Below are positions 16,198 to 21,063 of a stretch of 23,664 bases of DNA, in pieces; position 1 is the first letter of the stretch, and each line of letters starts with the position of its first letter. This stretch comes from a virus: positions 1 through 23,664 of the IMG/VR virus record IMGVR_UViG_3300031578_013318; one strand, written 5' to 3'. The notes beneath the pieces are model-generated. The model was given only the letters and a program-made list of their open reading frames with translations. It ran no database searches and had not been told where the DNA came from. Both the position numbers and the translations under genes were made by a program.

Positions 16198-16545
16198 TCA
16201 ACCCTCCGCCGAGGGCGTGTTTGGTTTTTCCGGGAGATCCATCGCCATGATGGCACCACCTGGACCCAGTTGGAAAGGAGCACCTTGAGGGATACCCGCC
16301 TTTTGAGCTTCCTCGGACACCGCGGCTTCGATCCGAGCTTCCACCTCCGCCATGTTGGTGAGCAATCGGGCCTTACGGATTTCGCACATCCCGATCTCCT
16401 GCACCACGTCACGAGCGGCCTTCTGGAGCGACTGCATCAATGCCATTTTCTCCGGGGGCAGGTAGCCCTTGATTCGGGGGTCCTTGGGGGCCTCCTGCTC
16501 GTCGGCTTCCTCGATGGGGGTTGGGATCTCTCCGTTGTCTGTCAT
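16198..16545 (-). CDS. Small acidic helical protein
   Basis: This 115-residue protein has an acidic, proline-containing start (1-25) and one long central helix (31-85: PPEKMALMQSLQKAARDVVQEIG...EARIEAAVSEEAQ) that is likely a coiled coil. Its tail carries GAPFQLGPGGAIMAMDLP. Its ATG overlaps the previous stop as ATGA, and it ends 15 bp before the 544-residue gene. It has no known motif. Size and coiled coil fit a small assembly chaperone or scaffold. That is inference from context. Confidence 0.6.
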   Translation of the reverse strand: MTDNGEIPTPIEEADEQEAPKDPRIKGYLPPEKMALMQSLQKAARDVVQEIGMCEIRKARLLTNMAEVEARIEAAVSEEAQKAGIPQGAPFQLGPGGAIMAMDLPEKPNTPSAEG

Positions 16546-16733
16546 TTTGTCACTGTACCCTCAGACCTGACTCTCCCCTCTTTCCTAAGCCACCCAATGA
16601 AATTGACAAGGTGAACCCCTAGGCGGCTCTTGAGCTTCAGCCTCGTTGGGACAGTGAATTTGCCCGGCGAGAGCCTAAAGCTCCAATAGGAAGTCCCGTC
16701 ATCGGACGTATATTCGTAGATTCTTGGAAGCAC
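16542..16733 (-). CDS. Small hypothetical protein, GTG start
   Basis: I place the start at GTG (VLPRIYEYTSDDGTSYWSF), giving 63 residues. It lies 10 bp after the upstream stop and is preceded by GAGGG with good spacing. An ATG at 16829 would give 95 residues but would overlap the previous gene by 86 bp with a low-complexity arginine/serine start, so I prefer the short form. The protein is beta-strand rich at first (YEYTSDDGTSYWSFRL), then basic (RLKLKSRLG...GWLRKEGRVRS). There is no family match. The stop overlaps the next start as ATGA, so it is coupled in the operon. Confidence 0.5.
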   Translation of the reverse strand: MLPRIYEYTSDDGTSYWSFRLSPGKFTVPTRLKLKSRLGVHLVNFIGWLRKEGRVRSEGTVTK

Positions 16734-16743
16734 CGTCTCACCC

Positions 16744-17259
16744 TCAAAGCCTCTTGGGAGCTGGCATCTGCACTTGATCCTGGACTTGCCTGAACTCCTC
16801 GTACAATTGCTTCTCTTCGGGAGGGACATCAGGATCCGGGGGGTTCTGATCCCACCCCTTCTTCTCTCCGTGTTTCTTGACCGCCTTGGCCCGGCGATAC
16901 TCCAACGTCTGCCTGATCGCGATGAGATCGCTGTTGATCTTCAGGAGCTTTTGGGGGGAGGCCAGGCCCGCCAGCGTTGCCGTCATCGTCGTTGTCGCCA
17001 CGGCGGCTCGGGCCTCGACAATCTCCACCACGAGAATACCGTCCCCGTCCTTGTCGGCCCCGGCGTCAGTCGTAGGGGTGCTGGTGCCCGCATCCACGTC
17101 CGGGGACCGCATGGTGACCAACGAGACCGCTGACGTCGCCGTGTCGGGAAAGACAGCGTAGGAGAGGTCAGAGTCGGACCCCCTGAAAACACCCCCCGCG
17201 ATTCCGAAGAGGAGGAGCGCCGACACGACCGCGATGCCGAATGTGATGTATCTCGCCAC
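16744..17259 (-). CDS. Membrane-anchored small protein
   Basis: This 171-residue protein starts at GTG, preceded by GGAGGAAAT at ideal distance. Residues 4-24 (YITFGIAVVSALLLFGIAGG) form a single N-terminal transmembrane segment or uncleaved signal. A low-complexity stretch rich in Asp, Ala and Thr follows (38-75, with DAGADKDGDGI), then a helical charged domain (about 98-170: KINSDLIAIRQTLEYRRAKAVKKHG...EEKQLYEEFRQVQDQVQ) that is probably a coiled coil. There is no lipobox cysteine. It starts 11 bp after another membrane-plus-coiled-coil protein. The pair could be lysis (spanin- or holin-associated) or tail-tip proteins. Neither is proven. Confidence 0.6.
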   Translation of the reverse strand: MARYITFGIAVVSALLLFGIAGGVFRGSDSDLSYAVFPDTATSAVSLVTMRSPDVDAGTSTPTTDAGADKDGDGILVVEIVEARAAVATTTMTATLAGLASPQKLLKINSDLIAIRQTLEYRRAKAVKKHGEKKGWDQNPPDPDVPPEEKQLYEEFRQVQDQVQMPAPKRL

Positions 17260-17270
17260 GGTATTTCCTC

Positions 17271-17585
17271 CTATCGGATGGGGGGTCTATTCAAGATCCC
17301 CTTGATCTCGACGAGGGTACCGTTCATGGCCTTGATTTGCTCCTCCAACCGGACCAACGCCAGGGCGTGAGGTTTCACAGCGGTCACTTCTTTTTCAAGC
17401 TGGCCGATCCGAAGCTCTTGGGTCGCCTGCTGTGAGTAGAGGTTGATCCCCCAGACCACAAGGGGCAACACCGCTGCGGCGAGCACCTTGAACAAGACGT
17501 CGAACAACTTGTTCGGGGCGGCGGTCGATGTGGCTGGTACCACGGGGGCAGAGGGGGGCGGAGTCACAGGTGTTGGATCAGGCAT
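17271..17585 (-). CDS. Transmembrane plus coiled-coil small protein
   Basis: This 104-residue protein has a proline/alanine-rich N-terminus (2-24), one transmembrane helix (about 29-50: VLFKVLAAAVLPLVVWGINL), then a heptad-like helix (55-98: LRIGQLEKEVTAVKPHALALVRLEEQIKAMN...). This layout is shared by XhlA-like holin-associated proteins and by inner-membrane spanins. SD AGGGAG lies 6-7 bases before ATG. The gene begins 34 bp after the readthrough extension of the GIY-YIG gene and leads into another single-span membrane gene. A lysis or membrane-contact role is inferred. No endolysin was found nearby to support it. Confidence 0.6.
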   Translation of the reverse strand: MPDPTPVTPPPSAPVVPATSTAAPNKLFDVLFKVLAAAVLPLVVWGINLYSQQATQELRIGQLEKEVTAVKPHALALVRLEEQIKAMNGTLVEIKGILNRPPIR

Positions 17586-17619
17586 TGAAAGCTCCCTATC
17601 CTGCGAGGATATAGGACGA

Positions 17620-17706
17620 CTAATCCCAAACGGGGGGCTTCGTAGGGTCTTTCACCCAGGGATCTGTTGGGTCTAACCCTCGGCACCAGAGGGAATCGAG
17701 TGACGA
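17620..17706 (-). pseudogene. In-frame extension of the GIY-YIG gene past TGA
   Basis: Directly after the TGA of the GIY-YIG gene the same frame stays open for 28 codons and ends at TAG (17620-17622). It encodes SSLDSLWCRGLDPTDPWVKD and then PTKPPVWD. This copies the pattern just before the TGA (DSEWCRG..., HPWVSDPT). The two form a tandem repeat of about 24-36 residues interrupted by a stop. The simplest reading is a nonsense mutation or a lost C-terminal repeat. Programmed readthrough is possible but unsupported, since TGA ends many other genes here. Confidence 0.6.
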
Positions 17707-18606
17707 TCAACGACTTTGAGCTTGCCTGTCTGTGAGCCTATTGGGGACTTTCCAGGTGGGGTCCGAAACCCACGGGTGATTTGCCCCCTCGCCTCGACAC
17801 CATTCTGAGTCCTCAGGGGTCCAGCGGCAACGTCTTTCCCCCCGGTGCCCCCGTTTCAAAGCGTGCTCTGCTTTGAGAGCCTCTGAGCGAGTGCTGTACG
17901 GCCCGAACAACGACCGAGCGATCCAAGGTCGATGCCGGGCGGTATATTTTCCGCCCCTGCCTTTGATCCCGTTATGCTCCAAAAGCCTTCGGGCCGGGTC
18001 CGTAGTCATGCCCACATAGAAAAACCCGGGCAACTCCTTACGGGATTTGCCATACCGTTTTTGCATACTTTGGATGACATACACCCAATATGCCCTGCCC
18101 GTGTTATCGGGTAGTTTGATGTTCAAGCACAAAGTAGGGTCGCTCTCCTTGGCTTTTCGCACGCTATTCTTCTCCACTTGTTTAGCTTCGATTTCTCCCG
18201 AGTAGACGTCTGCCGTGACATCCGCTACAGAAAAATCTCGGTCATTTAGTGCGGGGGAATTGACCCCACGTTTTGTCAGGCTCCTGTGCATGTTGATGCG
18301 AAACCCGAGATTGCAGGTGGACCCGATATAAAAACACCCATCAGGGAATGTGATACGGTACACACACCACTGTTGTGCTACCCCTCTCTTGAGGCGGTTT
18401 TCCTCCTTGTGCGTTTCCCGATAGGCAGCGTTCAGCGATTTTAGCTTCGCCGCGTACTTTCGCTTATACGCAATCTGGTATGCAGCATCACAGAGTTTAC
18501 ACTTATTGCGTGTCCCGTCCGGGCTTCCCTTTCTCCGAGCAAAGTCGGCTCTGGGTTTGGCGATCTGACAGGAGATACACGTTTTGAGGGTAGGATCTTC
18601 AACCAT
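17707..18606 (-). CDS. Zinc-finger, tandem GIY-YIG homing endonuclease
   Basis: The start, MVEDPTLKTC, gives 299 residues. GAGAGGTG is just upstream, while the ATG 57 bp earlier reads through an inverted repeat. Residues 10-39 form a zinc finger (C10/C13, C36/C39) of the kind found on phage HNH and GIY-YIG nucleases. The first GIY-YIG domain (79-165) has VYRI, YIG (93-95), R103, a catalytic-type Glu near 145 and N162. The second (173-255) has YWVYVIQS, FFYVGMTTDPARRLLEHN and a Glu in KAEHALKRG (247), closer to the YhbQ/UPF0213 type. Both look complete. The C-terminus has DSEWCRG and HPWVSDPT. That motif recurs in the same frame beyond the TGA stop. The gene probably cleaves DNA in a homing role. 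It follows an RHH gene and a strong inverted repeat. Confidence 0.88.
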   Translation of the reverse strand: MVEDPTLKTCISCQIAKPRADFARRKGSPDGTRNKCKLCDAAYQIAYKRKYAAKLKSLNAAYRETHKEENRLKRGVAQQWCVYRITFPDGCFYIGSTCNLGFRINMHRSLTKRGVNSPALNDRDFSVADVTADVYSGEIEAKQVEKNSVRKAKESDPTLCLNIKLPDNTGRAYWVYVIQSMQKRYGKSRKELPGFFYVGMTTDPARRLLEHNGIKGRGGKYTARHRPWIARSLFGPYSTRSEALKAEHALKRGHRGERRCRWTPEDSEWCRGEGANHPWVSDPTWKVPNRLTDRQAQSR

Positions 18607-18636
18607 GTTGCACCTCTCACGAAGGTTCAATGTGTT

Positions 18637-18670
18637 AGGGTAAGTGGACGTTGCAGCGCCCACTTACCCT
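18637..18670. repeat. 11-bp perfect inverted repeat before GIY-YIG gene
   Basis: AGGGTAAGTGG (18637-18647) and CCACTTACCCT (18660-18670) are perfect complements around a 12-base loop. The repeat lies between the ribbon-helix-helix stop and the GIY-YIG start, 31 bp from the latter. No T-run follows on either strand, so a classical intrinsic terminator is unlikely. It could be a factor-binding site, an RNA stability hairpin or a mark left by nuclease insertion. Confidence 0.7.
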
Positions 18671-18688
18671 TCCCGTATGACGCGACAA

Positions 18689-18823
18689 CTACCCCCCAAT
18701 CTCCCGAAGGAGAAGTTCCCGGATGATGTGGGACATTGAGACCCGACGCCGTTGGGCCTCAGCCTTCAACCACGCAAGAATGTCAGGGTCGAGGGTAACC
18801 CGAATGGGTTTTTTGCGTTCCAT
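18689..18823 (-). CDS. Ribbon-helix-helix (CopG/Arc-type) regulator
   Basis: This short gene encodes 44 residues, read codon by codon. It starts MERKKPIRVTLDPDILAWLK, continues into an AEAQRRRVSMSHIIRELLLR stretch, and ends in EIGG. The pattern is the RHH fold: a basic N-terminus, a short DNA-contacting strand (PIRVTLD), helix 1 (PDILAWLKAEAQRRR), a turn (VSMS) and helix 2 (HIIRELLLREIG). Length is at the small end for stand-alone members such as CopG (45 residues). It acts as a DNA-binding dimer in known members. The start is unique, with only a weak ribosome site (TGTAGG). Three AGGC-type half-sites lie immediately upstream, so self-repression is likely. It may control the nuclease, the deaminase or its own region. 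Confidence 0.8.
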   Translation of the reverse strand: MERKKPIRVTLDPDILAWLKAEAQRRRVSMSHIIRELLLREIGG

Positions 18824-18851
18824 GCCTACAACATAGGCGGGGTATAGGCGG
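18824..18851 (-). promoter_or_regulatory. Candidate RHH operator
   Basis: On the plus strand ATAGGCGG occurs at 18833-18840 and again at 18844-18851, exactly 11 bp (one helical turn) apart. GCCTA at 18824-18828 makes an inverted pair with TAGGC at 18834-18838. The set abuts the RHH start codon. Tandem or inverted half-sites at one-turn spacing are usual for RHH repressors. A TATGTT on the minus strand could be the -10. No good -35 is seen. Confidence 0.5.
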
Positions 18852-18852
18852 A

Positions 18853-18963
18853 TTACCGCAGGGCAAACCCAAGAACATCAATCCAAAGGACTAGGCCCAC
18901 GGGTTTTCCCGGTAGACCCCGTGGCCGGGGTTTCAAGGACTGGAGGACGTAGACCCACCAGAC
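18853..18963 (-). pseudogene. Decayed GIY-YIG N-terminal fragment
   Basis: Overlapping the 3' end of the deaminase gene in another frame is an open stretch reading VWWVYVLQSLKPRPRGLPG and then KPVGLVLWID, ending at TAA. It lines up with the start of the second GIY-YIG domain of the neighbouring nuclease (YWVYVIQS..., KELPG, FFYVGM). The WVYV(L/I)QS and LPG..VG steps are kept in order. The catalytic Arg and Glu part is missing. No start codon or ribosome site belongs to it. I read it as a remnant of an earlier GIY-YIG gene. Chance similarity over this short length cannot be ruled out. Confidence 0.45.
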
Positions 18964-19598
18964 CGGGCCTGGGGAAGCCTCGGGTCCTTCGGCCCGCTCA
19001 CCTGAGTCACCTTCACCCCGTGCCTCTTGAGATACGGCAGTCCGTTCTCCCCGAGGTACCCCTCGGAGATTACGACGACGTGGGCGATACCGGCGTGATG
19101 GATCAGCTTTGCGCAAAGAAGACACGGCTCCCCCGTGACGAACAACCAGGCCCCCTTAGATGCTACCCCCGCTGCGGCGCAATTCGCCACCACGTTCATC
19201 TCGGCGTGGTGACAGCCGCGTTCCATGCAAGTGCCTGATTTGATGGGCGGGTATGCCTCAAGTATTCGCCTCTTGGCATCTTCCGCGTCCACAGCGAGAG
19301 CATGTCGTTCCGGCAAACACTGGCCCTTGAGCCAAATTCGACGCCATCTCGTAGGCCCTTTTGGATCCGCCACTTCCAGCCGAACATCGACATCTTCGGG
19401 TTTCAACCCGTCCCGCACGCACCAGTGCCCCCCGCAAAGCTCGCCCCCACCCCGGGGACCGCCGTTGTAACCATCCATCAGGACGACGTTACGCTCTGGG
19501 TCGAGGAGCATCGCACCGAACTTCCGACGAGGGCAGTTGGATGCCTTCGCCAGCATAAGGCACTGCTCGATGCGGATACGGAGGTGTTTGTCCTTCAC
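18933..19598 (-). CDS. Deoxycytidylate (dCMP) deaminase
   Basis: This 221-residue zinc enzyme most likely converts dCMP to dUMP, feeding thymidylate synthesis for phage DNA. Motifs are CHHAEMN (H131 zinc ligand, E133 proton shuttle) and GEPCLLCAKLIHHAGI (zinc ligands C159, C162), in the spacing of the cytidine/deoxycytidylate deaminase family. The N-terminus (1-48: LRIRIEQCLMLAKASNCPRRKFGAMLLD...NGGPRG) is also typical. Residues 50-120 form an insert with C55, C60 and C94, longer than in minimal members and possibly for a second zinc or effector site. The last 20 residues (DPRLPQARSGGSTSSSP) look unrelated to the family and overlap a GIY-YIG remnant, so the native C-terminus may have been replaced. 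The gene is divergent from the radical SAM gene. The ribosome site is weak. Confidence 0.88.
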   Translation of the reverse strand: MKDKHLRIRIEQCLMLAKASNCPRRKFGAMLLDPERNVVLMDGYNGGPRGGGELCGGHWCVRDGLKPEDVDVRLEVADPKGPTRWRRIWLKGQCLPERHALAVDAEDAKRRILEAYPPIKSGTCMERGCHHAEMNVVANCAAAGVASKGAWLFVTGEPCLLCAKLIHHAGIAHVVVISEGYLGENGLPYLKRHGVKVTQVSGPKDPRLPQARSGGSTSSSP

Positions 19599-19750
19599 AA
19601 AGGATCTCTACCCCATTTTTCACTTCCCTTGCCGCCCTTTTGAGGTATTATCAATCGTGGTGGCAGGGAGTTTCGGCACTCCCCCCAGCTTCGTGACTTC
19701 CTGCCACCGCTCCCACCAAAAGAACGCCCCAAAAGGAGTAGGATCCTTAG
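19599..19750 (+). promoter_or_regulatory. Divergent control region with structured leader
   Basis: This gap must drive both the deaminase (minus) and the radical SAM gene (plus). In plus-strand RNA, 19659-19671 can pair with 19696-19708 over 13 positions (GGTGGCAGGGAGT with ACTTCCTGCCACC, one G-U). A competing local hairpin is GGGAGT (19666-19671) with ACTCCC (19678-19683). ACTCC (19678-19682) can also pair with GGAGT at 19735-19739, which includes the AAGGAG ribosome site. TATTAT at 19646-19651 (or GATAAT on the minus strand) may be a -10 box; no clear -35 is seen. No known riboswitch class is recognised. Confidence 0.45.
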
Positions 19751-20512
19751 ATGGGTGACGTAAATAGCATGGGCATCCTGGTCGGAAGCTCGGCCTGCAA
19801 CGCAAAGTGCCAGCTCTGTGCAGGAATCCCCCATAGGAAAGATGCCCCCAGGAAAGACTGGGTTGTCGAGGAGCCTCGGGTAGAGGAGGCAATCCGAGAG
19901 TGCTGCGAACGAGGCGCTCGATACATCTCCCTCTCCGGGAGCGGTGAACCTACCATGTCGCCGGGAGCCGTGACCAAGGTGCTCGGCATCATCAAACGGG
20001 TGGCCCCTCCCCTAGAGAAGGTTTGCCTCTACACGAACGGCATCCGCTTCGGGGCCGACAAAGGCTTCGAAGCCCTCTGGCTTCCTGCATGGAAAGGGAT
20101 GGGGCTGACCGACATCCAGCTTTCGGTGCATGACTTCGACCTCGCCAAGAATGCCAAGGGGTTCGGGATTTCCTACTACCCGGACTTCGATGCCATCTTC
20201 GGCCCCCTCCGGAAGTACGGGTATCGCATCCGGGCGAACATCATGCTCCAAAAGGGGTACATTGACTCCGCCGAGAGATTCCGCACGGCCCTCCGGCACT
20301 TCCGGGGGAGGGTGGACAAAATAGTGGCTTGGCCGGTCCGGAGGGTGGGCCGGGAGGGCATCTCACCGAAAGCCCCTTCGGCGCAGATGATGGGCGAGAT
20401 CAAGGAAGTGGCCTCCGGATTCGAGGATGTCGATGTCTACTGGCCCGAGGAACGCAGTGCAGGGAAGCTCACGTTGTTCCCGGACGGGTCACTCCGGGAC
20501 ACATGGTGCTAG
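19751..20512 (+). CDS. Radical SAM enzyme of unknown substrate
   Basis: The 253-residue protein has the radical S-adenosylmethionine signature CNAKCQLC (C16-x3-C20-x2-C23), which binds a 4Fe-4S cluster. It also has a GGE-like SAM motif (SGSGEPTMSP, 62-71), a strand with LYTNG (93-97), and further alternating strand/helix units to about residue 235, consistent with a partial TIM barrel. No SPASM or extra cysteine cluster is present. Only C51, C52, C92 and the terminal C253 remain. AAGGAG lies 12 bases before the ATG. It reads away from the dCMP deaminase and directly into a small GIY-YIG gene. A nucleotide or DNA-base modification role would fit a phage and this neighbour, but the sequence does not show the substrate. 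QueE-like function is not supported by any specific motif that I can see. Confidence 0.8.
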   Translation: MGDVNSMGILVGSSACNAKCQLCAGIPHRKDAPRKDWVVEEPRVEEAIRECCERGARYISLSGSGEPTMSPGAVTKVLGIIKRVAPPLEKVCLYTNGIRFGADKGFEALWLPAWKGMGLTDIQLSVHDFDLAKNAKGFGISYYPDFDAIFGPLRKYGYRIRANIMLQKGYIDSAERFRTALRHFRGRVDKIVAWPVRRVGREGISPKAPSAQMMGEIKEVASGFEDVDVYWPEERSAGKLTLFPDGSLRDTWC

Positions 20513-20833
20513 GTGGCGAAGAAGACCGCGAAACCCGACGGCGCTGATCTCTACATCGTGCAGAGCGGAGTCACGGGAGCCATCAAGATCGGGCGGTCGA
20601 AGCACCCCAAGAAACGCCTCGAACAGCTCCAGACCGGCTGTCCCTACCCACTACGGCTCATCCTGGTCCTCGAAAACCAAGGGCACATAGAGAGGGATCT
20701 CCACAAGCGGTTGGAACGAGGGAAGACCAGGGGCGGCGAAGAGTGGTTCGACTACGATGTCCTGCCGGAACTTCCCGACGACATCTACTGGCAGATGGAC
20801 ATCGAGATGGTGGATTCTTGGTGGCAGACCTAG
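20513..20833 (+). CDS. Small GIY-YIG protein (T5orf172 / MUG113 type)
   Basis: The 106-residue protein matches the T5orf172-like branch of the GIY-YIG superfamily: LYIVQSGVTGAIKIGRS (13-29), RLEQLQTGCPYPLRLI (35-50), then H58-x-E60-R61-x2-H64 and GEEWFDYD (75-82). The helical ERDLHKRL motif carries the usual Glu. The start is GTG, directly after the TAG of the radical SAM gene, so the two are coupled. The stop overlaps that of the convergent 64-residue gene in CTAG. Members are predicted nucleases, some in phages and some as host-takeover factors. Whether this one is mobile or fixed is not clear. Nothing of a DNA-binding domain is attached. Confidence 0.8.
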   Translation: MAKKTAKPDGADLYIVQSGVTGAIKIGRSKHPKKRLEQLQTGCPYPLRLILVLENQGHIERDLHKRLERGKTRGGEEWFDYDVLPELPDDIYWQMDIEMVDSWWQT

Positions 20834-21024
20834 CCTAGAACCACCTCACGGATGGTCGGCACCTTGGCGATGTGAGGGAAAAGATCCCGGATGCTGGCGA
20901 GGGCCTTGCGGGCCTTCGGAAGCTCGGCAGGCTTCATCGAAGCATCGAGACGATCACGGAAATCCTGAACGGAACCAAGGCGCAACACGAGGGCGTCATC
21001 CACGGGAACGAATTTGGTCATCAT
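20830..21024 (-). CDS. Small hypothetical protein downstream of VWA gene
   Basis: This 64-residue, mostly helical protein starts MMTKFVPVDDALVLRLGSVQ and contains FRDRLDASMKPAELPKARKALASIRDLFP. No family is recognised. It starts 39 bp after the VWA gene stop, with AGGTAGGGA close to a double ATG; either ATG is possible, and the second has better spacing. The gap upstream carries the palindrome CCCCTAGGGG (21041-21050). Its stop overlaps the convergent GIY-YIG stop. It is probably co-transcribed with the VWA protein and might be its partner. Confidence 0.55.
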   Translation of the reverse strand: MMTKFVPVDDALVLRLGSVQDFRDRLDASMKPAELPKARKALASIRDLFPHIAKVPTIREVVLG

Positions 21025-21063
21025 TCCCTACCTAGTACCACCCCTAGGGGCCGCTGGCAAGAC

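Noticed and set aside
18637-18670. Intrinsic terminator reading of the 11-bp inverted repeat
   Set aside because: Neither strand has the following T-run, so it is kept as an inverted repeat of unknown role.
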